This document shows, in pieces, positions 37,863 to 49,172 of a stretch of DNA of 64,000 bases. Source of the stretch: Monosporascus cannonballus. Lineage: Eukaryota > Ascomycota > Sordariomycetes > Xylariales. The position numbers were made by a program, and so were the translations under genes. Numbering within the stretch: the first letter of the stretch is position 1; each line of letters begins with the position of its first letter. The DNA is taken from positions 62,001 to 126,000 of the forward strand of contig QJNS01000046.1 in assembly GCA_004154925.1 (NCBI GenBank), read 5' to 3'. Below the pieces are notes generated by a model that had not been told where the DNA came from, searched no databases, and saw only the letters and a program-made list of their open reading frames with translations.

Positions 37863-39706
37863 ATCCATAAGCGAAGCGCCCACATAAGCAAAGCGCCCAC
37901 CTAGATTTAACTTTTTAATTACCTTATTTTACTTATATATTTTTTAACATAATAATATGTTTGGGCTTTTAAAAGAAATATGATTAAACCTTGTTATTTA
38001 GACCAAAAGACGTAATCCTTATATTAGTTATTAAAAGCTTATAATTATATATATTGTTCCGAAAACAATTTTTCGCGAATGAATTTAAGGCAAACCTGTA
38101 CGACGCGATATACCGCCTAATTCGCGAAAATTAACCGATTTTAAAAAGCAAATTATTATTGAACATATTTTCGATCTTAATTCGTAAACGTTTTTTTTTT
38201 GATTTAAAAATATGGCTAATATATTTTTACGTAAATGCGACGCGGGACGTGTTGGCGTTAACTGGACGTCGAATTTCGCTAAACGGCAAAATAAGTTAAA
38301 AACGCGTTTAAATTAAAAGATTAATTACGAAAAAGTTGTGTATAAAAATTTAAAAATATTTTATAAATAATTTAAATTCGTACATAATATAAATACGAAA
38401 TACGGCATTTCGGAAAAAGATATATATAATTTCGACGAGATTAACTTTTTAATAGGGTTAATAACGGCGTTGGGCATAGTAATTATAAGCGTTAAAAGGC
38501 GTAGGAGACCTAGGTAGGCCTAGTAAGGCTGTAAAAAATAGATTACGGTTATTTAAGCCGTTAGTTCTTAAGGCTGGGCCTTTCTTCCGTATATTATCGT
38601 GGCGGATAAAAACCACCTTATTTTTTAATACCGTAATAGTTTCATATTATGCGATTAAAAGATTACCGTAAGTAATAATAGCTGGACGATAAACGCTTTA
38701 AATCTGGATTGGGTTAAACATTTCGACGAATATATTAAAACGCCTATAAAAAGTATTAAATATTTTTTTTATCTTTAATGGTTACGAAAATTATTATTCG
38801 ATAAAATTTGAAAATTATTTTAAAAAATACGATATTAATACGTTTTGTATATTTCCTTATTTTTTTATAAATTTTAGCCTTTTGATATAATATATTTTTT
38901 TTCGTTAAAACGGGTTTACGGTTCTTATATCGGGAATTTTATAAGGCGTTATAATACGTACGTCGTTTAAAAAAAATTTTATCGGCTTTTACGAAACGTT
39001 TAAAACGTTTATAACCCCCGAAAATATTAAGGCCGGTTTTCGCAATATTGGCCTTGTTTTATTAAATTTCGAATATATTATTTCGTAATTAAATATTCGA
39101 TAATTTTTTCGAATACCGACTATTTCCCCTTTATTTTCACTTTTTTATTTCGAATGCAAAATACTTCAAATTTTTAAAAAAGTAATTTCGTAATTTAATT
39201 ATTTAAAAAATAAAATTATAAATTATTAAGGTAATTCGCTGACAATTATAATCGAAATAATAAATTATTTGGCTAAAAGTACAAATTATTTACTGCATAA
39301 AGTCGTTTTTCTTAATAATAAAATCGGTTACCTTCGCGAAATTAATCATATTTTTAACAAATGCCGGAAAACTAAAAATAAACGCCTTCAAAAAGAAAAA
39401 TTACTTATTTTTTAGGAAAGGGAGGTTTTCCGGGCCGAGAAAAAGGGTAATGGCGAACCAACATAGGAAATAATGGCGGAAGATAATCGTCGTAAAAGAG
39501 TTGTAAAAAAGGAACAGTACTATGGCATCTGCGGTAAATCCGGACATAATACGCGAACTTGTTAGGAAGTAATAGATACGTTTAATAAAAATTATTCCGA
39601 ATAATTTTAATTGATTTAAGTATAATAGGGCTATTAAAAAATTGAATATATGCAATAAGGTGATTAAAGTGGTCGTTTCGCTTATGTAGGCGTTTCGCTT
39701 ATAGAT
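37863..39706 (+). mobile_element. Element F: Fot1/pogo-type DNA transposon remnant
   Basis: 1,844 bp between TA dinucleotides (37,861-37,862 and 39,707-39,708). Terminal inverted repeats of about 45 bp begin ATCCATAAGCGAAGCGCCC and contain two tandem AAGCRAAGCGCCCAC units. The plus strand encodes a DDE transposase remnant: NFDE (Asp codon 38,434), VADKNHL, LDWVKHFDEY, then after a frameshift FNGYENY at 38,771-38,791, where the usual second Asp is Asn. A C-terminal zinc-knuckle-like motif YGICGKSGHNTRTC (first Cys to Tyr) lies at 39,521-39,562. Size and layout match Fot1-like elements. RIP-inactivated. Confidence 0.88.
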
Positions 39707-39709
39707 TAC

Positions 39710-40420
39710 CTTAATTATATTTCTATAATATCGACCTATTAGCAGTTTATTTCCAAATCGTCGATATTAATTATAAATCTTAAAAACAAATTTTAAAAAA
39801 ATCGTATTTAAACGTTTTAACAAATAATTAATATTATATTAGCCGCTCGTAAAGTAGCTAAAAATATTCCGAATATTTATTTTCGTTAATTGAATAAATT
39901 ATTATATTATTTAAATATATTATGCATATATAATTAATTAATTAAATTAAAAGTTTGTATATATAAACCTAAAACGTAACCGGCGTATTAACAAAGCAAA
40001 ATAACATAACCGTATATTTAAATTATCGGTACTGCAATTGGAAAACAATTCTTTATTAATCGCCCGTTTTAATTATAATACGGTAATAAATATTATTAAA
40101 ATTAATTTTTGAAAATACTTTAATTAATCTTAAGTAATTTATTACTTTTAAGATTAAGGGTAAAAAATATCGGTTTTTTATCGTTATTTTATTTAGCGCT
40201 TTATAATTAACGTATAATTAAAAACTGCCGTTCTTTTCGAACATAAATAGTATTAATACCTTTATGTCCGTTTTCGAATAACGTATCCGGCCTATTTTTA
40301 AATTTTTTCGAATATATTTTTCGAATACCGTTTTTTAGACCTCCGAAATAAGGTAAATTAAGCTAAATAAGGGCGTTTTCCTTGGGATCAGATTTATTAT
40401 ATATTGTGTCTTTAATAGCT
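39710..40420 (-). pseudogene. Family E reverse transcriptase
   Basis: Minus strand shows LYVNYKALNKITIKNRYFLP near 40.2 kb and YLNNIIIYS at 39,917-39,891, where the Y-x-DD catalytic pair has become NN. The order relative to RNase H (LARWIYRLTQFDFEI-like, around 37.3 kb) and integrase is the gypsy order. Cut by element F on its downstream side. Confidence 0.75.
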
Positions 40421-42438
40421 AAGGTATTTTTTTCGTTATTCTTTTAAAATATATTTGCCGGAAAATTTTTAGGTATATAAGGAGGTCGGTTATTCTTTTT
40501 GATGTTTCTCGAATTGCGGGATATCTAGGTTTTCGGCTAAATTTATTAAGTTAATAGTATAAATTTGTTTGCCGAAAAACGTTATATCTTTAATGTTTTA
40601 TTTATTAACCTTTTATAACAATCCAATTAATTATTAATATATAATTATATTTAATAAGATTCTTAATTTATTTATTCCGTGTTAAACAATGAGAAATCGG
40701 GCGTTTTTGGATCGCGGCGTACTGCAAAATAAACTTTTTTAAATTTTCGTTCCTTTTTGTTATTATTTATTATATTAATAAGAGTTTCGTAAACCTTATA
40801 ATATTTCATATACGCGCCGGAATATTTATGGAAATTAATTGGAAATTAAGCTTTTTTATTAACTTTCTGCTTATAATGGTTACCTGTACTCTGTTATTTA
40901 TATTTATGTATAATATTATATCCCCCGTATTTCTTTTGATAAATGCCTTTCTTTTAAAAAGCGGTTTTATTTTAACCGTTTTGTAAATATTAACCGAAAT
41001 AAACTGAACGTATACGTCTATTCCGGCTTTTTTTAAGTTTATATCTAGGGACTGGTTTAATTTATTGTTATATATTATGACGTTTTATATGGCTTTCGGA
41101 AGTTGGTTTCCGTATAGCCAGAATAACAAAATGTTTATATCTCTTTTCAATTTGTAATTTGCGTTTTTATAACCTGGCTGTTTATAATTGTAATATTTAA
41201 ATAGGCCTTTATAAAACTTAAGAGTATTAGGTTATACGGATTTGTTTCGATCGGAATTAAATCGAGGATTATTTGCTTTTCGAATATAAAAACGCCTACG
41301 GTCCTTACTGCTTTTACGCGGCACCTTTAATTTGTTTTAGGAATTTCTTTTTCGAAACCGCTAAAATAAAATCGTATATTCTTATTTATACTATTAACGG
41401 AAAATTATCGGTTGTTTTTCGCCTTTTTTAAATGTCTTAATAACGTTTTATTTTATTTATTACCTTATTAATTCGTTTTAATTTAACATCTTTTTATAAT
41501 AAGGTATTTTATAACCCTGGTATTAATTTATAAAAACTATTAAAAATAAAACGTTTATTATCCCGATTATTTTTCGAGTTAAAAATATTTTCAAATTTTA
41601 TTATGTTAATCAGGAATTCTTATTTAACGTAAAAATTTAATAACGATTAATCGGATCGCTATCGTAATTCTATAAATTATTGCTTATATTTCTTATCGAA
41701 AAAATTAGGATTTGCGTAATTTCTTCTGAGAAAAATCTATAAATATTTATTTTGTATTTTTTTCGTAATTAAATAATTAAGTATAATGCGGTATAATTAT
41801 TAAGCGTTTGTAATAAAAACGTTTATATAATTTATAATCTATTAAATATAGATAAAGGTATTTCGCCCCGGCTTTTCGGCGTAAATTTCCGTAATATCTT
41901 TTATTTATTTATTTTTTAATCGAGATATATTTAGAAAATTTCGGGTAATTAAAATACGGTATTCGTTTATCGCCTTTAATGTTTTGTAATAATATCGTAA
42001 TTAACTGATAAAGTTTTATTTTTTTAATTTATGTTATTATTAATTATTTCGCCAGTTATCTGAATAATTCCGAATGTTATTCGTTTTGTTAATAGATAAT
42101 CTCCAAAATCTGGTTATTATTAAACGGTTTAATTTTTTTATTTTAAACTCCGGAACGCGGTTATTATGTTACGCCCGTTTTCCGACTGTTTAATTAACGG
42201 TTATTGAAACGTATCTTTATTATATATATAAGGTAATTCGGGATCCCGAGGACCATAGTTTTTTATTCGTTAAGGTTCTGTTATAAGTTCTTTTGTCTAT
42301 TTCCGTACCGTAATCAATCGTTCGTCGGTTGGGTTCCGATCGGCGTTTTTTCGATTAGTAACCTAGGTTCGTTTTCCAGTCTGCGAGCTTTGCTTTTAAT
42401 GGTTATCGCGTTATTTTTTATAATAAAGATAAAAGAAT

Positions 42439-42644
42439 TGTAAGATAATGGATAACTGTAAACTGGGTAAGATAATTTCCGACTAATCGCAAAACGTATT
42501 CCAAAAAATAAGTATATTAAGTTATTTCTATGTGGCGTTTCCTATTAATTACCAGATAATGGATTTATATTAGTAAGTGAGCCGGTAGCTGATCGGTAGC
42601 TGGTCGGCTACCAACCTTATCCTCATAGGTCCTATATTCTCACA
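42439..42644 (-). repeat. Family E 5' LTR
   Basis: 206 bp, ends TGTAAGATAATGG and TATATTCTCACA on the plus strand. Less RIPed than its partner at 26,039. Confidence 0.85.
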
Positions 42645-44590
42645 AATCTTTAACGTTTTTATATTGATTAATAAGTTAATATTTTGTAATAATGAGAAGG
42701 GTTTATAAACGTATCTTTTTACATTTATTTCCTTTTTCCAAAAATATTTAAATAAGGTGTAAAAAATATGTAGTAAAAATGTATGCAAATTATTAAACAT
42801 ATTTTTTATTTATTGAAATTATTAGCATGTTATATATATTCGCTAACTATACCAAGTTATCGAATATTATATATTATTTCTTGCTATTATTTTAAATTAT
42901 TGTAAAAAAAAGTTATATTATTTATTTTTAAAAAATTAACATAACAATTTTACTATAGTACGAGAATAAAAGCGGAACTATTATATTATTAAAAATGGAA
43001 TTTCTTGGGGAATATGAACCGCTTTATTTTGCTTTATCTATTTATAAGATATCCTTTCAGATTATAAGATGTAACTTCTCTTTAATTTTATAGTTCCTAT
43101 AAAACTAATTACAAATAAAAGATCTTTTATCAAAAATCTCTTAATCGTTCGACAATTTTTAAAACGTACGTCGATTTTAACCCTATGTTCAAAGTGATTA
43201 CGTTAATTAGAAGTTCGTACCATACCCAATACTGCGAGGTAAATTAGCTACCTAATTTAAAAATCGAACGTCTAACCTATTAAAAAGTTAATAATTTTCG
43301 ATATAGCAAAAAGAAACGTAATTATTATAATAATAAGAGTGGAACGTTATTAGTTCAAATATTAACCGCTTTATTTTGTTGTATATAACTATAATATATT
43401 ACTTAAAATATTTTAATATTTTTATATTAATGTATTATATTTCATTTTATTTTTAACAGAAAGTTAAATAAATTTGTTTCATTACTAATATTTAATTAAA
43501 GTATTGATAAGTTGGGACTTTTGAAAAAACAATTATGTAATGAGTAGCTCATAAAATTTAAAAAACTTTAATATATACATTTCTAAAAATATAAAACGAT
43601 ATATATTCTAGCTTTTAATTAAAACGTACCTTAGTAGTAGCAGCTAAAATATAGTGTTAATAAAATTAATATCATTATTTTCTATTTGCAGTAAAGTTTT
43701 AATACTATACTGAAAATATTAAAAGATTTTTAAAAAAGTAATATTGATTTTTAAATTTTAAATAAAAAATTATAAAACTTTAAAATATATTTATATATAT
43801 TTTGAAACATAATATATTTTAGTACGAATTTATTACTCTTTTTAAAAAGAATTCAAGGCACGAAATATAAATATTAAATATATTAAATTTTATAACATTC
43901 TTATATTATTATATATATTTTATTAAATGCAAAAATAGTTTCGTAATAAACGTCTAACAAACTTATATATTCGACGAGCTTATATAACACCTTCAATTCG
44001 TTAATAAGTTTTATAGATATTATTAAATATTTGTTAAACTCGTATTTAGTTTTAAACGGTATTTTTATTTATAATTAATAATAAACTAAGATTAGAAATA
44101 TATTTTATATTTGTTTTTAGTTCGAGAACTGAACGTAAAAATATTTTAATTTTAATAGCAATACTTTTAAGGTATTCGTAATGTATAATAAATTGTAAAT
44201 TTTTTAAATTTATTTTTTGTCAAAAAAATATAAAATATTCGGCTAATAATATTAATTGTTGAATATAGTGTTTTATATTGTTTTTTTATAGATTTTTATA
44301 ATAAATATAATTACTTTATTAAAGTTACATGCATTTAAAATTCCGAGAGTTTTTAAACTTTATTTCCCTTTTTATTCGTATTATTTTAATAATTTCGTAT
44401 AGAATTTATTTAAATTGTATTTATATTTATAAGAGTTTAATATATTATAAATTTAGAAATTGGCTTTTCTTAAGGCAACTCAAATATATAGAAACTTATT
44501 ATATCATATAATTTGCACATTAAATGTTATGTTTAATGTTTTTGAACTCGATAATTAATTAAAGGTTATTATAATTAAGATAGATTGTAT
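42645..44590. other. A+T-rich DNA with a direct repeat
   Basis: No gene recognised. A short direct repeat, AACCGCTTTATTTTG, lies near 43,018 and again near 43,366 with related flanks. It may mark a small tandem duplication or ends of an unrecognised element. Composition normalises abruptly near 44,590. Confidence 0.4.
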
Positions 44591-44703
44591 CTTAGCTCTG
44601 TAAAGCCTTATTCTTTAGCCGAATACGTAGTTGCCGACAAGCTTCCACTCTGATGAGCCTTATGCCCGCTAGCTCCCCGGTTCGGCAGCATTAGACAGTA
44701 GTT

Positions 44704-44945
44704 AGTTGCTAATAAGAGTTTATTTTTTAGCTAGGGAGAGGAGATAGAAAAGTGTTCAAACATAGTTGTGCGTTCCCGTAGAAGGCGTTGCGCTAGCGCC
44801 GCTTGGCATCGGCGTTTATCCGGGGCCTAATAACAGGGCTCCATACAGCCCATCACAGCGTCTCTCCCTTTGGGTTGTTGTCGCGGGGGCGATGCCGTTA
44901 TTAGGTGGCCCGTAATGGCGTTATATAGATTGTAACAGTTGCTAA
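44704..44945. repeat. Candidate small insertion flanked by AGTTGCTAA
   Basis: A perfect 9-bp direct repeat AGTTGCTAA (44,704-44,712 and 44,937-44,945) brackets about 225 bp of normal composition. This contains the inverted repeat CCTAATAAC...GTTATTAGG (about 44,826-44,834 and 44,895-44,903). The right end reads TTGTAACA, a typical LTR-like end, but the left end has no matching TG start. Could be a solo LTR, a MITE or chance. Confidence 0.3.
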
Positions 44946-45121
44946 GTTTTACCAAATGAGACGTACAGGTGTGGGCGAGCCTACACTAGGGTATCGTATC
45001 TCTGGCATCACACGTGGCAAGATCACCGGGTGGCTGAGCTGTCAAACACGGACTGCTACATGCAATATTACCAAATACAGTAAAGCCAGTCTACTCTGTG
45101 GGTCATCCAAATATACTTGCG

Positions 45122-45128
45122 TATAAAT
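45122..45128 (+). promoter_or_regulatory. TATA box of the LURP-one-related gene
   Basis: TATAAAT about 100 bp upstream of the first in-frame ATG at 45,225. Implies a leader of about 70 nt. Confidence 0.45.
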
Positions 45129-45224
45129 TTGTTTGGATGGCAAGGAGTGTAAGATTTCTCAGTACTCTCTTTGCCCAACCAGCTATGCATATTTAGTTCA
45201 CAGAGCTGTAAGGACTTATGCAAA

Positions 45225-45894
45225 ATGGAAATCCCGTTGCAAACACCGAACCCGCAGGTGAACATGCTCGCCAGTCATATATCGGAACAAGAAATGACTT
45301 TTATTGTATACTGCCATGATGCCATCTTTAAGCACGTTACGGCTGCGGACAGCAAGGGACAGCCTCTGTTCCACGTTCAGGGCACGGCCTTCGGCACGTC
45401 ATGGAGCTGGCGGCGTAAGGTCTACGACAGCTCTAACGACCAGCTCCTCTTCGACTTCCGTCACCACAGCCTCGACATCAAGAACCGATGGGTTATCGAG
45501 AGCCCCACCAGCCGAAAGCTCTGCTCGCTCGTGCACAAGTCACAGATCACTACCAAGCACTCGGCTATCGACGCAACCGTGTACACCGAGTCGGGCGAGC
45601 GGGTCCTGGTACTTATGCGGCCCAATGATCATGCGGCCATGACAGTGACCATCAGTGTTGGTGGCACGGCTATTGCGACCATTCGCAAGGCCGAGGATAA
45701 CGACCTGATAATTCGAGGGAAGCGTGACAGAAGTGTTTGGGAAGTCCGAGTTGCTTCTGGAGTCGATTTGAGCTTAGTATGATTTCCTGTCTTTATCTAC
45801 GCTGTCTGCCACTAGGATCTATTGCTAATGGCGGTTTTAGGTCATGGTAATGGTGCTGTGCCGCGTGGAAATGGGACACGTCTGGAAGCAGTAA
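45225..45894 (+). CDS. LURP-one-related (LOR/tubby-C-like) family protein
   Basis: Start at the ATG 45,225 (GCAAAATGGA); the longer open frame upstream begins at TTG, not ATG. Exon 1 45,225-45,776; predicted intron 45,777-45,840 (64 bp; donor GTATGA, branch GCTAAT, acceptor TTTTAG); exon 2 45,841-45,894; 201 residues. The fold family is recognised from FHVQGTAFGTSWSWRRKVYD, then DQLLFDFRHH, NRWVIESP and the late VWEVRVASGVDLSLV block, which in this family leads into a hydrophobic last strand/helix. Without the intron the protein would stop at once (TGA 45,780), losing that end; with it the frame continues VMVMVLCRVEM. LOR proteins are often cytosolic and of poorly defined biochemical role. 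The gene is intact and unRIPed. Confidence 0.75.
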
Positions 45895-46645
45895 CGAATG
45901 AAGCAGAGAAACAGCCAGGGGAATGACAGGCCTGGGCAACTCTCACCCATTACATGTATACTCCAGCTAGCATTCAATTCTATGACAGTTCTAAAATTAT
46001 CTAGATTTGTTATATATTACGTATCTCGGTGCCCTCTTCTAGCTTAACTGTTAGTTAAGAACGGTTTGGTAATACCCAAGATCACAAGTGATATCCGCCA
46101 TACCTGGCAGCTGATCTAACACCGCCCCTCCCCCCCCCACCTTCTCCGTTTTAGCTGTCGGGAATCCTATGCAATAAAACAGGGAGTGGAGTCTGTTATC
46201 TGTCTTTTCCGTATGGTAAACAAGAGCCATCCGCAACTACAAGTTTCAGGATCCGACTCAGTTAGGGTGTAGACGAGCTTATTCACCTACATGTTTGGGG
46301 CGGAGACCTCTGTAGTACTTCCATGCCGATTCCCAAAGCATCATTTTCAGACCCCTTTCTAAAAAAAAAAAAAAGGTTGCAAAGTCAGCTGCTAATGTGA
46401 GCACTCGCTCTATTTTGTTAATTGCGCCAAGAGGCCCCTTCCCACTGTATTTCACAGGAAGGTACTTAAGGACCGACGTCAAACAGCAAGTTCTTTACCG
46501 GTGAAACAGGGTAGACCTTTGAGGTATAACAAGTTAAGGTCCGAGGCAAAATATAACAACCTACTGGAATTCAACCGACAAAGACTGATATCGGGCCTTG
46601 CAGCCAGTTTACGTAGAAGAATTCCAACGCCTAGCAGTCAGCATC
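45895..46645. other. Intergenic part of the second island
   Basis: Contains the presumed 3' end of the LOR gene, a C-run near 46,128-46,138 and an A-run near 46,362-46,374. Several 60-70 codon open frames on both strands show no motif. Nothing else supported. Confidence 0.4.
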
Positions 46646-47193
46646 ATGCAATACTCTCAATTATTGCGGCCCTGCATCTCCCCCCTTTTTTATCTGGTTA
46701 TGTTATTTCTTGTTTTCCATTATGCCGTATACATTTCGAATTAGCGACTTCGTTTATTTTTCCTGTTTTTCTTCTTGATATTCGCGGTGCTTTTTTTTAC
46801 AGAATCCAAACATTTCCTTATTATTGCGTCCAGTATTATTAATCTCTGGGCTTAGTCGGTTGCGCTAAACATTGTGCATATTACGTCGCTGTTATGTATC
46901 GAAAAATAACCGGTACCGGTACGAAAACCGAATAATTTATTATGGTCCGCAGTAGTTCGTATTACTTCCAAACTCTAGGGTAACCCATAATTCCTTCCCT
47001 AAGCAAAGCAATTAACGATTAGAAGGAGCGACAGGACAAAGTCGTTCGCCGTTTTTTTCGTTTTAGGCCTTTTTAAGCTCCCAATTTATTATTACTTATA
47101 TTAGCATATGATGCCGCGATTCTTTGCCGAGATAATGGTCGAGCTAATGTTTAAAGACGTCGCGTAGATAGCCTTTCTCACTAAAGTTTCCGA

Positions 47194-47360
47194 TGTCACA
47201 CTTATTAAGGATCAGGTGCACAGCTCTTGAGGATATATTGACTTGTCTAAAGCTAGAAAGCGTTGATCCCACTTGTTGTGGGCGATCCACTGATATAGGG
47301 CTCCGGAAGGGAATAACAATCACCCGAAAACCCTAGCCAGGGGTGCCCTTTTCTATGACA
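47194..47360 (-). repeat. Element H left LTR
   Basis: 167 bp, essentially undamaged. Compared with the right LTR it differs at 14 positions, all transitions; 13 of the mutated states (T or A) are in the right copy. Confidence 0.9.
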
Positions 47361-49005
47361 CACCCCCTGATCTTTCTGTGGCTATATAACAGAAGAATCA
47401 CCCCATGGGCACCCCCCAGCTCGAAACGCTCTCGTAAAGCCATATACAAATAAGAAACATATACGGAGCCCCATAGCTCGTGGTAGTAACAAAGGCTAAA
47501 ACTGCAATCACGGTCTCAGCCTTCCCGGACGTACCCCCTTTTGAGGAACCGGCTCCCAGGGGTATAGATTAATTGATCGAAGGTATAACGTACGCTCTTT
47601 TCCACTGCCGCGCTGGGCGTCCTTACGGGCGAGCTACTTTAGGTAACGATATATATATAAAGTAATAAACTACCATATATCCGATTTTAAGTCGTATTTA
47701 ATTGTAAATAAATAAGATCGCTCCAGCCGTATATCGTTAGCTCCTTAAGCGGTAATATTGCCGTATATTTTAATATCCGGAAGTTTCTTTAATTTTTTCT
47801 GTACGGCTTTTTATTTTTCTGTTAAGGCGCGTACTTTTATACTTTAAAAAACGTTATTTGACAAGTTTGGCGGCTGGACGTTTTGCGGTAGTTGTTTCCT
47901 AAAAGTATATTTAAATTTACAGTACGACTTTGGGAGCCACATATACGTTAACCGGTTCGCAAAATAAGGGCAGCGATTTTGTTTATTAGGTTCTAAAAAG
48001 CTTACGGCGTCCTTTAACGAAAATTCCCTTAAAATTACGAACGTTCCGTACGAACTTTTTCGTTTTAATTATTTCCGTTAATATACGATCGTTAAATATT
48101 ATTTTTTGTATTATTCGAACGCCGTAATGGGAATTTTAAATATTTTAACGTACGTTAATTTTATTAATTTGCGTTCGATTAATCTTAAATTTAATTACTT
48201 AAAAATAATAATTCAAAGTTATTATATTATTAAACGCTTTTAAATTTCGGAAATATTATAGGCATAAACGTAAACGTACGTATCGTATTACCTTAAATAT
48301 TATTTCGAAAAAGTTAAATATTTTACGTGAATAAAGTTAAAAACGGCGATATATTTAATTCGTACCATATTTGTGATATTTTCGTTTATAGAGATAATTT
48401 TTTCCTTTAATAGCCGAACGATTTTTTCAATCGAAGGATTATCGTTTAGATAAAGGAAATTTAACTTCTATAAATATAACGAAAGGAATTCCGTATTTAC
48501 GGAAGCATTAATTTAATTCTAAAACAAAATATAACGGAAAAATAATATAACTTATTTTTTCGGATTTAATTTTTACGATTACCTTATTTAATAACGGTTT
48601 AAATAACGGTAATTATAATAATTATTATCTTCGAAGATTTTACGAGTACGTTTTTTTTTTAAAATCCTCCATAAATATCGTTACCGGCAGGTATAATATA
48701 TTTTAAGCGTTAAGATTAACGTATTACCATATACCGCGAAAACAAACGTAATAACGGAATTAGGTAAACCAATTAGGCCAGGTGTTTTTAATTAAAAAGT
48801 TTCTTTTTAATTACGAGGATTACGGCGGTATTAGCTGGATCGATCGATATAATAACTTACTTAACGGAATTAATAAGGCAAAGGTCAAATAAAAAGGATT
48901 AATCGAAACAGAAAAACGAAAATCGCAAAAAAACCAACGAATTATATATTCCTTAATTAAGTAATTTCAGTTATTTTGGGCAGCAGTGTTACCCGGGCTT
49001 ATAAT

Positions 49006-49172
49006 TGTTATACTTATTAAAGATCAGGTATACAGCTTTTAAGGATATATTGACTTGTCTAAAGCTAGAAAGCATTAATCCCACTTATTATAGGCGATCC
49101 ACTGATATAGGGCTCCGGAAGGGAATAATAATCACCCGAAGACCCTAGCCAGGGGTGCCCTTTTCTATGACA
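49006..49172 (-). repeat. Element H right LTR (RIPed)
   Basis: 167 bp. Carries 13 C to T or G to A changes relative to the left LTR, mostly CpA to TpA or TpG to TpA (for example TGTCACAC to TGTTATAC, and TTGTTGTGGG to TTATTATAGG). Confidence 0.9.

Larger units (their letters stand above)
26039..42644 (-). mobile_element. Family E Ty3/gypsy chromodomain element containing B1 and F
   Basis: Bounded by two 206-bp direct LTRs. Minus-strand order: gag region (42.4-40.7 kb), reverse transcriptase (40.4-39.7 kb), RNase H end (around 37.3 kb), integrase (29.0-28.4 kb), chromodomain (28.03-27.9 kb), polypurine tract AAAAAAAGGAAATAAT (26,260-26,245) next to the left LTR. Element B1 interrupts integrase and element F interrupts between reverse transcriptase and RNase H. 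Net length without them is about 7.4 kb, usual for this group. The flanking 5-mers (AACAT left, AATCT right) are not a clean duplication. Confidence 0.85.
47194..49172 (-). mobile_element. Element H: short LTR retroelement without recognisable pol
   Basis: 1,979 bp, two 167-bp LTRs (47,194-47,360 and 49,006-49,172), perfect 5-bp target duplication TCCGA (47,189-47,193; 49,173-49,177). Left LTR ends are TGTCACAC and CTATGACA. A purine-rich tract AGAAAGATCAGGGGGTG on the minus strand abuts the left LTR, suggesting minus orientation. The 1.65-kb interior has no gag or pol motif that I can see, so it is probably a non-autonomous (LARD/TRIM-like) element or a deleted derivative. The left 280 bp of the interior are of normal composition while the rest is heavily RIPed. 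Confidence 0.88.

Noticed and set aside
39401..39655. 84-codon minus-strand hydrophobic frame
   Set aside because: Antisense to the C-terminal part of the Fot1-like transposase, whose zinc-knuckle-like motif reads on the plus strand.
26034..42649. Target duplication for element E (AACAT / AATCT)
   Set aside because: Only three of five bases agree and one mismatch is not a transition.
44753..44937. Solo LTR starting at TGTTCAAACATAG and ending TTGTAACA
   Set aside because: Flanking 5-mers AAAAG and GTTGC do not match; the 9-bp direct repeat at 44,704/44,937 was kept instead as a weak candidate.
45304..45642. 112-codon plus-strand frame rich in Ser/Thr/Arg
   Set aside because: Frame-shifted shadow of the LOR gene, which has the recognisable family motifs.
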